From assembly GCA_020852175.1 (NCBI GenBank), contig JADZBH010000028.1, positions 1-64,000 of the forward strand: DNA of 64,000 nucleotides, written 5' to 3'. The position numbers and the translations under genes are program-made. Below are positions 19,184-28,788 of the stretch, piece after piece. Each line of letters starts with the position of its first letter. The first letter of the stretch is position 1. Source of the stretch: Bryobacterales bacterium. GTDB lineage: Bacteria; Acidobacteriota; Terriglobia; Bryobacterales; Bryobacteraceae. Below the pieces are notes generated by a model that was given only the letters and a program-made list of their open reading frames with translations, was not told the DNA's origin and did not search any database.

Positions 19184-20575
19184 ATGCTATACGACGTCGT
19201 TGTGATCGGGAGCGGTCCCGGCGGATACTCCGCGGCCGTACGCGCCGGCCAATATGGCCTGAAAACCGCATTGATTGAGAAGACGCCCAAGCTGGGCGGA
19301 ACGTGCCTGCTGGTGGGATGTATTCCCACGAAAGCGCTGCTGCACACGGCCGAGGTGTGGGATTACTTCCAGCACAGCGAAGAGCAGGGCATCCACTGCC
19401 AGGGAGCGTCGCTCGACCTGCCGCGCGTGTTGCAGCGGAAGCAGGGCATCGTTGACAAACACTCCAAGGGTGTCAGCTTCCTGATGAAGAAGAACAAGGT
19501 GGAGGTCATCGCCGGCTACGCGAAGCTGAAGGGCGCGGGCAAGGTGGAGGTGGCGACCGCCACGGGAACACAGACGATCGAGGCCAAGGCGGTCATCCTG
19601 GCGACGGGCTCGGAGGCGCGCATGCTGCCGGGACTCGCGCCGGACGGGACGATCATGACCAACGTCGAGATTCTCGAGATGCAGCAGGTGCCCAAGTCGC
19701 TTGGCATCATTGGCTCCGGCGCCGTGGGCGTGGAGTTCGGCTCCATCTACAAGCGCTACGGCTCCGAGGTGACGATCTTCGAAATGCTGCCGCGCATCGT
19801 GCCGGTGGAAGACGAAGAGGTCAGCAAGGAACTGGAGCGTTCGTTCAAGAAGCAGAAGCTTCGCGTGGAAACCGGCGCCAAGGTGGAGAAGATCGAAAAG
19901 ACCGGCGCGGGCGTGCGCCTGGAAGTGGCGTTGGGGAACGGCAACCGCGAGACCTTCGAGTTCGAGAAGCTGTTGGTGGCCGTGGGCCGCAAACCGAACA
20001 CGGAGAACGTGGGCTTGGAGAACACGCGCGTGGAGCTGGACCGCGGCTTCGTGAAGGTGGACGCCTTTCAGCGCACCGCCGAGCCTGGCGTCTACGCCAT
20101 CGGCGACATTGTCGCGGGCACGCCGCAACTGGCGCATGTCGCCACGATGGAAGGCATGGTGGCCGTGGCGCATATCGCCGGCAAGGAGACGCGCCCAGTG
20201 AACAAGAACCGGATTCCCGGCGCGACTTACACCGAGCCTGGCATTGGCAGCGTGGGCCTGACGGAAAAAGCGGCCCGAGATCAGGGCTACCAGGTGAAGG
20301 TGGGCAAGTTCCCCTTCCTGGCGAACTCGAAGGCGACGATTCTCGGTTCGCACGACGGGTTCGTGAAGGTGGTGATCGATGAGAAGTACGGCGAGATCCT
20401 GGGCGTGCACATCATCGGGCCGCATGCTTATGAGCTGATCGCCGAGGCCGTGGCGGCGATGGAATCGGAAGCCACCATCGAAACGATGCTGCACACCATT
20501 CACGCGCATCCAACCTTGTACGAGGCCATTGGCGAAGCGTTCAATGCCGTCTACGGAAGGGCCATCAACGCCTGA
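19184..20575 (+). CDS. lpdA: Dihydrolipoyl dehydrogenase
   Basis: 463 aa; VVIGSGPGGYSAAVRAGQYG, GGTCLLVGCIPTKALLHTAE, YAIGDIVAGTPQLAHVA. Confidence 0.95.
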   Translation: MLYDVVVIGSGPGGYSAAVRAGQYGLKTALIEKTPKLGGTCLLVGCIPTKALLHTAEVWDYFQHSEEQGIHCQGASLDLPRVLQRKQGIVDKHSKGVSFLMKKNKVEVIAGYAKLKGAGKVEVATATGTQTIEAKAVILATGSEARMLPGLAPDGTIMTNVEILEMQQVPKSLGIIGSGAVGVEFGSIYKRYGSEVTIFEMLPRIVPVEDEEVSKELERSFKKQKLRVETGAKVEKIEKTGAGVRLEVALGNGNRETFEFEKLLVAVGRKPNTENVGLENTRVELDRGFVKVDAFQRTAEPGVYAIGDIVAGTPQLAHVATMEGMVAVAHIAGKETRPVNKNRIPGATYTEPGIGSVGLTEKAARDQGYQVKVGKFPFLANSKATILGSHDGFVKVVIDEKYGEILGVHIIGPHAYELIAEAVAAMESEATIETMLHTIHAHPTLYEAIGEAFNAVYGRAINA

Positions 20576-20613
20576 CCGGGCGCGGAAGAGCCGTTGAGGT
20601 GCACCAGGGACGT

Positions 20614-21279
20614 ATGTCGAGACCGTGTGAATTCCGCGATCTGGGACGCATGGGCTATAGCGAAGCCTGCGCGTTACAGCGCACGCTTGTCGAACAACGC
20701 AAGGCCGGCGCGATCGCCGACCAGTTGCTGTTCGTGGAGCATCCGCCGGTGATCACGCTGGGGCGGAACGCACGGCTGGAGAACATTCTGTTTTCGCGCG
20801 AGGCGCTCCGCGCCAGCGGGGTCGAGGTGCACGAATGCGACCGGGGCGGCGATGTCACATATCATGGTCCGGGACAGATCGTGGGCTATCCGATTTTCGA
20901 TCTGCGTGAGTGGAAGCGCGACGTGAACGCGTACGTGCGAGGCTTGGAACAGGCCATCATCGAAGCGATCGGCGAGTTCGGAATCGAGGGCGAACGCGTG
21001 CCGGGCGCGACCGGCGTATGGGTAGGCGGCGCCAAGGTGGCGGCGATTGGCGTGCACCTGAGCCGGTGGGTCAGCTCGCACGGCTTCGCGTTGAACGTGT
21101 CGGCCAACCTGGATCATTTCAAGTTCATTGTTCCGTGCGGACTTACCAGGCCCGTCACGTCACTGCGCGCGCTGGGCTGCCAAGCCTCTGCCGCGGACGT
21201 GAAGGAGAGCCTGCTGGCCGCGTTTTCAGAAGTGTTCGAGATTGACATGCCCGCGCCGGCGCTCAGCCGGCGAGCGTGA
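20614..21279 (+). CDS. lipB: Octanoyltransferase
   Basis: ALQRTLVEQRKAGAIADQLLFVEHPPVITLGRNA, RGGDVTYHGPGQIVGYPIFDLREW, GVWVGGAKVAAIGVHLSRW. Confidence 0.94.
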   Translation: MSRPCEFRDLGRMGYSEACALQRTLVEQRKAGAIADQLLFVEHPPVITLGRNARLENILFSREALRASGVEVHECDRGGDVTYHGPGQIVGYPIFDLREWKRDVNAYVRGLEQAIIEAIGEFGIEGERVPGATGVWVGGAKVAAIGVHLSRWVSSHGFALNVSANLDHFKFIVPCGLTRPVTSLRALGCQASAADVKESLLAAFSEVFEIDMPAPALSRRA

Positions 21280-21292
21280 CGGAGAGAATCGA

Positions 21293-22600
21293 ATGACTGA
21301 TGTCGTGATGCCCCAGATGGGCGAAAGCATTGTAGAAGGCACGCTGACGCGGTGGTTGAAGAAGGTCGGCGACAAGGTGGAGCGGGACGAGCCGCTGTTT
21401 GAAATCTCCACCGACAAGGTGGACAGCGAGATTCCATCGCCTGCCTCCGGCACATTGGCCGAGGTGCTGGTGCAGGAAGGCGCGACGGTGGCGATCAACA
21501 CCGTGGTGGCGCGCATTGGCGATGGCGGCGCGACCGCCGCGCCAGCGCCCGCTCAGCAAGCCGCTCCGCCTCCGCCGCCCCCGCCGCCTGCGCCCCCCGC
21601 CGCGCCTGCGCCGGTGGTGCGGATGGCATCGGACGAGCCGCCCCCTCCGGTGATTCTGCCGCCCGAAAGCGAACAGGCCGCTGGGCCTCTTTCACCGCTG
21701 GTGCGCAAGATGGCGCGTGAGAACAGCGTCGATCTGTCGCAGGTGACGGGTACCGGCGCGGGCGGACGCATTACGAAATTCGACGTGGAGCAAGCCATCG
21801 CTTCACGCGGCGGCCGGACGGTGAGCCAGGCGCCGCCCGTGTTCGCCGCTCCGGAAAGCCGTCCGGCGGCGGTGCCGCCGCCTGCCCGGGCCGAAGCGCC
21901 TCGGGCGCGCGTGGAGGCCATGTCCACCATGCGCCGCAAGATCGCCGAGCATATGGTGTTCTCCAAGCAGACCTCGGCGCATGTCACCACAGTGCATAAG
22001 GTGGACATGACGAAGGTGGCCCGGTTGAGGAGCAAGGTGAAGGAGGAGTTCGCCGCGCACTACGGCTTTGGCCTCACCTTCCTGCCCTTCGTGCTGCGGG
22101 CCGCGGCCGAAGCGCTGCGCGCCTTCCCCATCGTGAACGCCTCCATCGACGGCGCGAACATTATCTATCACGGCGAGATCAATCTGGGCATCGCCGTGGC
22201 GCTGGAAGGCGGCTCCGGGCTGATCGTACCGGTAATCAAGAACGCCGACGAGAAGAACGTGGTGGGCCTGCAACGGTCCGTGGTGGACCTGGCGGCGAGG
22301 GCGCGATCGAAACAATTGAAGCCCGACGAAGTGCAGGGCGGCACGTTCTCCATCACCAATTTCGGCAGCTTCGGCAGCATCTTCGCCACGCCGGTCATCA
22401 ACCAGCCGCAGGTGGCCATCCTGGGCGTGGGAGCCGTTGAAAAGACGCCCGTGGTGGTGGACGGCGACGCCATCGCCATCCGCTCCCAGGCCCACCTGGC
22501 TCTTACGTTCGACCATCGACTGATCGACGGCGCGATGGCCGATCAGTTCTGCCAGCGGGTGAAGGCCGTGCTGGAAAGCTGGAGCGAGTCGGTCCTTTAA
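21293..22600 (+). CDS. 2-oxo acid dehydrogenase E2 (dihydrolipoamide acyltransferase)
   Basis: Lipoyl domain FEISTDKVDSEIPSPASG, Pro-rich linker, peripheral-subunit-binding domain, catalytic LTFDHRLIDGAMADQF. Confidence 0.93.
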   Translation: MTDVVMPQMGESIVEGTLTRWLKKVGDKVERDEPLFEISTDKVDSEIPSPASGTLAEVLVQEGATVAINTVVARIGDGGATAAPAPAQQAAPPPPPPPPAPPAAPAPVVRMASDEPPPPVILPPESEQAAGPLSPLVRKMARENSVDLSQVTGTGAGGRITKFDVEQAIASRGGRTVSQAPPVFAAPESRPAAVPPPARAEAPRARVEAMSTMRRKIAEHMVFSKQTSAHVTTVHKVDMTKVARLRSKVKEEFAAHYGFGLTFLPFVLRAAAEALRAFPIVNASIDGANIIYHGEINLGIAVALEGGSGLIVPVIKNADEKNVVGLQRSVVDLAARARSKQLKPDEVQGGTFSITNFGSFGSIFATPVINQPQVAILGVGAVEKTPVVVDGDAIAIRSQAHLALTFDHRLIDGAMADQFCQRVKAVLESWSESVL

Positions 22601-22625
22601 GCCGCTCCCCAACCGCGCAATCCAT

Positions 22626-22665
22626 CCGGAGCCGGTCCCTCGCGGGACGGCTCCGGTTTCTTTTT
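22626..22665 (+). terminator. Rho-independent terminator downstream of E2
   Basis: CCGGAGCCG(G)TCCC-TCGC-GGGACGGCTCCGG followed by TTTCTTTTT. Confidence 0.85.
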
Positions 22666-22694
22666 CAGACATCCGCCCTTGATAAGCTAGCGGC

Positions 22695-23759
22695 ATGGCG
22701 AAGATATCGAGGCGCGCCGTGGTCGCGGGCGGCGGAAGCGGAATGCTGTGGGCCCAGGCGGAGGCCGTGAAGCTGCCGCAAAAGGTGCGCGTGGCCGTGA
22801 TTGGCGTGGAAGGCCACCTGGCCGAGGTGACGGCGCCGCTGCCAATGCTGCCCGGCGTCGAGGTGGTGGCGGCCATGCACGCCACGCCCGAAAAGGCGCG
22901 CCGCCAATTTCCCAAGGCGCGCATCTACACGGACTACCGGAAGATGCTCGACGAGTGCAAGGCCGACGTGGCGGCCGTGTGCAACACAAACGGCGAGCGT
23001 GCCGAAGCGGTGGTGGAATGCCTGCGGCGCGGCGTGCACGTGATCGCCGAGAAGCCGCTGGCCGTGACGTTCGAGCAGATGGGCACGGTGTCGCAGGCCG
23101 TGCGCACTTCCAAGAGCAAGATCACCACCATGTTTCCGATGCGCTTCGAGCCCGAGTGGCTGGCGATGAAGCGCATCGTGGCGTCGGGCGCGGTTGGCGA
23201 GGTGGTGCAGGTCTCCACGCAGAAATCGTACAAGGCTCCGTCGCCCGGCGACTGGCGGCTGAATCATGAGAACTATGGCGGCACGATTCCCTGGATCGGC
23301 ATCCACATGGTGGACCTGATGCGCTATGTGACGGGCCACGATTTCACCGAAACATATTCCATGCAATCTGTTTTGGACTTCGGCCGGACGAATACCATGG
23401 AAAGCGTGACGGCGAGCGTGTTCAAGCTGGACAACCGCGGCATCGGGATGCTGCGCATGGACTATTTCCGGCCCAGGATGGCGCCCACGCACGGCGACGA
23501 CCGGATGCGCGTGGCCGGTTCCCAGGGCGTGCTGGAATTCACGTCGGCGACGGGCATCACGCTGGTGACCGGAGACAAAGCGCCGGAAACCGTCCGCGAC
23601 CTGCCTGCCCGCCGCCATTTGTTCGTCGAATTCCTCGAACACATCTATCTGGGCAAGCCCGAGCCAATCACGTGGCGTGACATCGAGCGCGCCAATTACA
23701 TCTGCCTGCACGCCAAACGCTCCGCCGAAACCGGCCGCGCGGAGCGCTGCGCCGGATAA
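22695..23759 (+). CDS. Gfo/Idh/MocA-family oxidoreductase with Tat-like signal
   Basis: KISRRAVVAGGGSGMLWAQA; VRVAVIGVEGHLAEV; GVHVIAEKPLAVTFEQM. Confidence 0.88.
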   Translation: MAKISRRAVVAGGGSGMLWAQAEAVKLPQKVRVAVIGVEGHLAEVTAPLPMLPGVEVVAAMHATPEKARRQFPKARIYTDYRKMLDECKADVAAVCNTNGERAEAVVECLRRGVHVIAEKPLAVTFEQMGTVSQAVRTSKSKITTMFPMRFEPEWLAMKRIVASGAVGEVVQVSTQKSYKAPSPGDWRLNHENYGGTIPWIGIHMVDLMRYVTGHDFTETYSMQSVLDFGRTNTMESVTASVFKLDNRGIGMLRMDYFRPRMAPTHGDDRMRVAGSQGVLEFTSATGITLVTGDKAPETVRDLPARRHLFVEFLEHIYLGKPEPITWRDIERANYICLHAKRSAETGRAERCAG

Positions 23760-23772
23760 CGGCCCCTCCGGC

Positions 23773-25275
23773 TTAGCGCTTCCAGGCGCGCCCTTCGCGA
23801 TGAAGCGTGGGCAGCGGGGCATAGGGCGTGCAAGGCCGAGGCGCTGCGCCACACCGGTCCGTCGCCACGGGCGCGTGGAAAACGGAACCGTGGCGAAGGA
23901 ACGTAGTTGTGGCATCGGGCGTCCAGGCTTCGGCGGGCACAAGCAGCCGGTAGCTGGTGAACTCGTTGCGCGGGTCGGGCATCGTTATGTCGGCCAGGCG
24001 CGTGCCAGTCCAGGCGCCCAGCGTGAGGACAAGCACGATCGTGACGGTGAGCGCTCGGCGCGAAAGGCGCGGCAACGGCAGCGCCGGCAGAACCAGTGCG
24101 GGCAAGGCAAAGAGGAAGCCTGCGCCGAAGCGCGGATCGGGAGCCGCTGCGTACACATACGCCGCGCCCAGCGCGGCGGCGGCAATTGGAAGCGTGAACC
24201 GCCGCTGGAGCACAAGCGCCAGCAGGGAAAGCGCCGTGAGCGCGGCCATGACGGCGTTCCGCGAAAGGCTGAGGTAGCGCGGCAGCCATTCCAGTTGAAA
24301 GTAGGACGCGCCGGGCGGATAGAAGCCGGCATAGCGGGCCCAGTTCAACGTCTCATGGGCGATGGCGCGTACCTGTTGCGGCGGCAGCCCTTCAGGCGCA
24401 TCCGAGCAGAGCAGCGCCGCGGGAAACAGGGGGCAGCCGGTAGTCTGGTAGTTAGCCAGGACGAAGGGAACGATGAGCGCGGCGGCCCACCAGACACGGC
24501 GTGGGGCGCGGAAGAACGCGACGGCGGCCAGGGGCGCGGCCGAAAGTTTCACGGCCAGCGAACCAGCGGCGACGGCGAATGCGGCCGGGTGCGCGGGCGA
24601 GCGCACCAGCAGCCAGATGCCCGTCAGCACGGCCAGGGCCGCGCCCGTGTTGGGCGAAGGCGAAACAATGGCGGACTCCAGCAGCGAGAAGGCCAGAATC
24701 GGCGGCAGCGCCGCGAGATAAAAACGCGTTGACTCGAAATTGTTACGGCGGTACAGATGCACCCATTGAGCCAGGCAGACGGCGATGGCCAGTCCGGTCA
24801 CCAGCGCCGAGCAGCGGTCCTGTAACGGTCCCACATTGAACATGGATGTCAGCGCAAGCCAGGAACTTGTGAAGCCGAAGCGGTAATGAACAAGGCCCAG
24901 GCCGGGCGCCAGTCCTTCGCTGGAAAGCCACTCGATGAGGGGCTGATGGTACAAGGCTGTGTCATAGAGGCGCACCGGGCTGGAGGAGGTGAACGTCATG
25001 GCCGCGGCGATGGCCCAGAAGGCGCGAGGCGGAGCCAGACTCGGAGCCGACGCGCGGGGGAGCAGTGCAAGCAGCAGGACCGCGGCCGCATACGGCGTGG
25101 GCAGAGCCAGGGCCGCCAGCAGCACGAACGCACCCAGCGCGAGCAACCCGGTCCAGAAGGCGAGGAACCAGTGGTCATCGTCCTCGACGGGCGCTCCCAG
25201 ACCGCGCAGCAGCAGGTCGCCGGTAACCGACGAGGCACGGAACAGGAACAGCCAGCAGACGGCCAGGGCGATCAT
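23773..25275 (-). CDS. Polytopic membrane protein (glycosyltransferase/ArnT-like topology)
   Basis: ~500 aa with many hydrophobic segments from MIALAVCWLFLFRASSVTGDLLLRGL; ATGA overlap with the upstream hydrolase gene. Confidence 0.65.
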   Translation of the reverse strand: MIALAVCWLFLFRASSVTGDLLLRGLGAPVEDDDHWFLAFWTGLLALGAFVLLAALALPTPYAAAVLLLALLPRASAPSLAPPRAFWAIAAAMTFTSSSPVRLYDTALYHQPLIEWLSSEGLAPGLGLVHYRFGFTSSWLALTSMFNVGPLQDRCSALVTGLAIAVCLAQWVHLYRRNNFESTRFYLAALPPILAFSLLESAIVSPSPNTGAALAVLTGIWLLVRSPAHPAAFAVAAGSLAVKLSAAPLAAVAFFRAPRRVWWAAALIVPFVLANYQTTGCPLFPAALLCSDAPEGLPPQQVRAIAHETLNWARYAGFYPPGASYFQLEWLPRYLSLSRNAVMAALTALSLLALVLQRRFTLPIAAAALGAAYVYAAAPDPRFGAGFLFALPALVLPALPLPRLSRRALTVTIVLVLTLGAWTGTRLADITMPDPRNEFTSYRLLVPAEAWTPDATTTFLRHGSVFHAPVATDRCGAAPRPCTPYAPLPTLHREGRAWKR

Positions 25276-25940
25276 GCCGGGGGATCCAGCGGCGGCACCG
25301 AAGCGATGACGGCCTGTTCCAGTTCGTCCAGCGCCCCGGCGAAGAAATGATCGCGCGCTTCCACCCAGACCACGCGCGAGGGCTGATCGAGCGTGCCGAT
25401 CCAGGGCTCCAGTTCCGCGCGAGGTCCGTATTCGTCCTGCGTGGAGTGGATGAAAATGCGGCGCACGGGACATCGTTTGAAGCGCGGCAGATCGCGCCAT
25501 CGAGTGGGGAAGCCCACGGGCATCAGGAAGAGCGCGTCGCGCAACCCGCACCCGAGGTCATGAACGATGCGCGAGCCGAAGCTGAACCCGGCCAGCGCGT
25601 AAGGCAACGACGGGTAGCGGCCGCGCAGGTGCGCCAGCACGGCGCGCGCGTCCGCGGTCTCGCCTTCCCCGTGGCCGTACTCGCCTTGCGACAGGTTCAC
25701 GCCGCGGTAGTTGAAGCGAAGCACGACGGCTCCGGCGCGGCGCAACCCTCGCGCCACGCGGTACACGACCTTGTTGTGCATGGTGCCGCCGTGTTGAGGA
25801 TGAGGGTGGCAGACAAGGGCGGCGAATCGCGGAGCGCCTTGTTCAGGCTCCTCCAGCAGGGCTTCCAGGCGGCCGGCCGGACCGGCGATCATCAGCGATT
25901 CCATGACGCGCGGCGAACGCGGTCCGGCTTCGGCGCTCAT
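25272..25940 (-). CDS. Alpha/beta hydrolase family protein
   Basis: FAALVCHPHPQHGGTMHNKVVYRVARGLRRAGAVVLRFNYRGVNLSQG; YALAGFSFGS nucleophile elbow. ATG at 25940. Confidence 0.85.
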   Translation of the reverse strand: MSAEAGPRSPRVMESLMIAGPAGRLEALLEEPEQGAPRFAALVCHPHPQHGGTMHNKVVYRVARGLRRAGAVVLRFNYRGVNLSQGEYGHGEGETADARAVLAHLRGRYPSLPYALAGFSFGSRIVHDLGCGLRDALFLMPVGFPTRWRDLPRFKRCPVRRIFIHSTQDEYGPRAELEPWIGTLDQPSRVVWVEARDHFFAGALDELEQAVIASVPPLDPPA

Positions 25941-25942
25941 CG

Positions 25943-26629
25943 TCACACGCCCTTCCTGTTGCCGTACAGTTCGATGTGAAGCCGCGGGCAATAGCGGAAT
26001 CCCTCACGCTTGCACACCTCGCTCACCCAGCCGGCGCGTGCTGCCACCGCCTCGCGCGTCGTGCCTTCGGGCATGAGCAGCACGCGGTGCGCGGGAGCCC
26101 GGAGGGCCGCTGCCAGGCCGAGAATTTCATCGAGGTCGTCAGGCCCGGTCACCACGAACTTCAACTGGTATTCGAACTCCGCGGCCAGCCGCTTCAACAC
26201 GTCGAGATTCAGCCGCAGGCGTTCGTGCGACGCCGCCCAGCGTCCGCCGTCGCGCTGGTGCGGCGTCGAGTTGGCGAGCTTGGGCGAAATCGACATAAGG
26301 TCGCAGGCGAGCCCGCCGGGCAGTACGGTTCCGGCGGTTTCGATGGTGATATGTTGCCGCAATTCGCGCAGGCGTTGCGTCAGTTCCGCCGCTTGCGTCG
26401 CGATCAGCGGCTCGCCGCCGGTCAGCACCACGTGGCCGCGCGTATGTTCTTCCACGAAGGCGCAGATGCCGTCCAACTCCACTTCCCTGCCCTCGGGCTG
26501 CCAGCTTGTGTAAGGCGTGTCGCACCAGGTGCAACGGAGATTGCAATGATTGGTCCGGATGAAGACGCTGGGCACGCCCGAGAGGATGCCCTCCCCCTGG
26601 ATGGAATAGAACATCTCGGCGATGTTCAC
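25943..26629 (-). CDS. queE: 7-carboxy-7-deazaguanine synthase-like radical SAM protein
   Basis: VNIAEMFYSIQGEGILSGVPSVFIRTNHCNLRCTWCDTPYTSW (Cx3Cx2C) and HVVLTGGEPLI; GTG start at 26629. Confidence 0.9.
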   Translation of the reverse strand: MNIAEMFYSIQGEGILSGVPSVFIRTNHCNLRCTWCDTPYTSWQPEGREVELDGICAFVEEHTRGHVVLTGGEPLIATQAAELTQRLRELRQHITIETAGTVLPGGLACDLMSISPKLANSTPHQRDGGRWAASHERLRLNLDVLKRLAAEFEYQLKFVVTGPDDLDEILGLAAALRAPAHRVLLMPEGTTREAVAARAGWVSEVCKREGFRYCPRLHIELYGNRKGV

Positions 26630-27828
26630 GCGGCCCTCCGGCCTCGTTCGGGCAACAGCCGCGCCAACAGGAAACCGGCGATGGGGAATGCCAGCAAGGC
26701 GTACATGACGCGGTGCAGCGTGAAGTGGTCCGCCGCGGCGCCGGCGGCGGGAACGAAAAGAAAGCCCGCCGCGCCCCAGGCAAAGCCCATCATAAGAGCC
26801 GAGACGGTGCCGGTTTGCGAAGGGACAAGCTCCTGGGCCATGACAAGGTTGACGGGAATGGTGAACAGCAGCACAAGCCCGCCCAGCGCCAGCGCGCCGG
26901 CCGCGAGCACGCCCGACGAGTGGAAGAACAACGCCAGCGGCGGCACGCAGCCGAGCATCGAGATCATGATGACGCGGCGGCCGCCGAGACGGTCCGACAG
27001 CCAGCCGCCGGCAAATCCGCCAAACGCACCCGCGGCGAGATAGAGCGTAAGCATGCCGTTGGCGCTCGTGTAGGAGAAGCCGCGTTCGCGGTTCAGGTAG
27101 AGCGGCAGAAACTGTGCATAGACGATCTGCACGATCGAACGGATAAAGACGCACAGATAGAGAATGAGCAGCGGCTTCCACACCATTCGCAACGCCACCC
27201 AGTCTATGCCGCGGCCGCGTGAAGACGACGGAGGCGTTTCAGGCAGGAAGCGGAAGAGCAGAACCGTAAGCAGGATTCCGCCCGACATCACATAGGGCAG
27301 CCGCTCCACGCCGAAATGAACGATGACCCAGGAAAAGCCGGTGGGGCCGAGCGCCATGCCCAGGGTTCCCGAACTGATGAAAATCGCCATCCAGCGTCCC
27401 TTGTTCGCCGAAACGCCTTCGCCCGCGCGCACCGAAGCCTGTGGATGAAAGCTGGCCACGCCCGCCCCACCCAACACCGCCAAGGCCAGCAGCGACGGAT
27501 AGCCGGGAGCCGTGGCGAGCAACATCAGGAACACTCCTGCCACGGCAGGCGCAAGCACAGTGAACAACCGCGAATGGAAGCGGTCTGCCAGATAGCCGTA
27601 CAGAGGCTGCATCACCGACGACGACACCAGCAAGAGCCCGGCGGCGAACCCTGCTTGCGCCAGTGTCAGCCCCAGGCGCCCGACCAGCAGCGGTTGCAGC
27701 GCAGAGAGAGACGAAGCGTACAGATCAATGAAGAAGTGCGCCGTGCACAGCAGCGGCAGCGTAAGGCGGGAGATACGCGCGGGAGGCGCGGCCAGGACGG
27801 GCGCAACGGTGCTGGTGGCGGAAGACAA
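26626..27828 (-). CDS. MFS transporter
   Basis: 400 aa, ~12 hydrophobic segments; YGYLADRFHSRLF and GGWLSDRLGGRRVI MFS loops. Confidence 0.88.
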   Translation of the reverse strand: MSSATSTVAPVLAAPPARISRLTLPLLCTAHFFIDLYASSLSALQPLLVGRLGLTLAQAGFAAGLLLVSSSVMQPLYGYLADRFHSRLFTVLAPAVAGVFLMLLATAPGYPSLLALAVLGGAGVASFHPQASVRAGEGVSANKGRWMAIFISSGTLGMALGPTGFSWVIVHFGVERLPYVMSGGILLTVLLFRFLPETPPSSSRGRGIDWVALRMVWKPLLILYLCVFIRSIVQIVYAQFLPLYLNRERGFSYTSANGMLTLYLAAGAFGGFAGGWLSDRLGGRRVIMISMLGCVPPLALFFHSSGVLAAGALALGGLVLLFTIPVNLVMAQELVPSQTGTVSALMMGFAWGAAGFLFVPAAGAAADHFTLHRVMYALLAFPIAGFLLARLLPERGRRAA

Positions 27829-27873
27829 GGGAACTTCTATTTTACGGGACTCGGCGCTCCCTGGCGCAGGGAG

Positions 27874-28749
27874 TCAGCGCGTGCCGGACGCGGGCGCCGC
27901 CGCCGGCCGCGCGGGCCGTTGCGGAGGCACATAGTCGATCAGTTCCTCCACCGGGCGATGCGCGGACCAGGCAATCGCGCGCAGCAGCATGCGCTGAATC
28001 TGGTAGTTCGAGAAGTTCTCGTAATTGTGCCCCTGCATCCAGACAAACGCGCGGGCATGCCGGCCGCCTTCCAGCGTGTGTTCGTAAGTCCAGATCTGAG
28101 GAGCCATTTCGCCCTTGTGCGCGCCCGCGCTCGGCGTGCCCGCGATTTCGGCGTTGGCCAGAACGTGCACCGGAGGCGTCTTCGACCAGGTGACGTTGAA
28201 GAACGCTTCGTCCTTCAGCGTGAAGCCGGACATGTCCTTCATCACCGGGTGGTCCTTGTCCACGATCGTGTACGGCACGGGCGCCTCCAGCGTGTAGTTC
28301 ACTTCGCCGTGCTTCTTGCCGCCGCCAACGAAGCTGGCGAAGTACTCCGGATCGGGTCCACACAGGGCGTCGTGCAGGCTCACGATGCCGCCACCCCGTT
28401 TCACGAAGCCCTCCAGAGCGGCCTTCTGCGCTTCGTTCAGATAGCCCGCGTCCCCTTTGTAAATAACCAGTACGTCGGTCCGCGCCAGTGCATCGGCGCT
28501 CGGAAAATGCAGGGCGCCATCCGCCACGGCGCCGCGCCCGGTAAGCAGTTTGCTCCAATCGGCGAGGAACTGCGGGTAATCGTGCTGGCCCGCCTGATGC
28601 GTCTTCAGGCCGGTCCACAGGAAGACTCGCATGCCATCCGGATTCTGGCCGGGAATGCGCGGCGGCGTCTGCGCCGGGGCGGCCGTCAAAGCCAGGAACA
28701 CCGGCCATGCCAGCCAGGGAAGAGAACGAAAACGGGACGTTGGGATCAT
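27874..28749 (-). CDS. ThuA-like domain protein (secreted)
   Basis: 291 aa; signal peptide; VLVIYKGDAGYLNEAQKAALEGFVKRGGGIVSLHDALCG; TYEHTLEGGRHARAFVWMQGHNYENF. Confidence 0.88.
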   Translation of the reverse strand: MIPTSRFRSLPWLAWPVFLALTAAPAQTPPRIPGQNPDGMRVFLWTGLKTHQAGQHDYPQFLADWSKLLTGRGAVADGALHFPSADALARTDVLVIYKGDAGYLNEAQKAALEGFVKRGGGIVSLHDALCGPDPEYFASFVGGGKKHGEVNYTLEAPVPYTIVDKDHPVMKDMSGFTLKDEAFFNVTWSKTPPVHVLANAEIAGTPSAGAHKGEMAPQIWTYEHTLEGGRHARAFVWMQGHNYENFSNYQIQRMLLRAIAWSAHRPVEELIDYVPPQRPARPAAAPASGTR

Positions 28750-28788
28750 GTGTGCTTCACTCGCGTGTGGATATGCTATCGAATTTCC

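Noticed and set aside
21540-21690. Pro/Ala-rich low-complexity stretch in the E2 gene
   Set aside because: Normal flexible linker between the lipoyl and subunit-binding domains of 2-oxo acid dehydrogenase E2 proteins.
23677-24732. 351-aa plus-strand ORF opposite the membrane protein
   Set aside because: Arg/Gly/Gln-rich shadow frame; the opposite strand encodes a coherent polytopic membrane protein.
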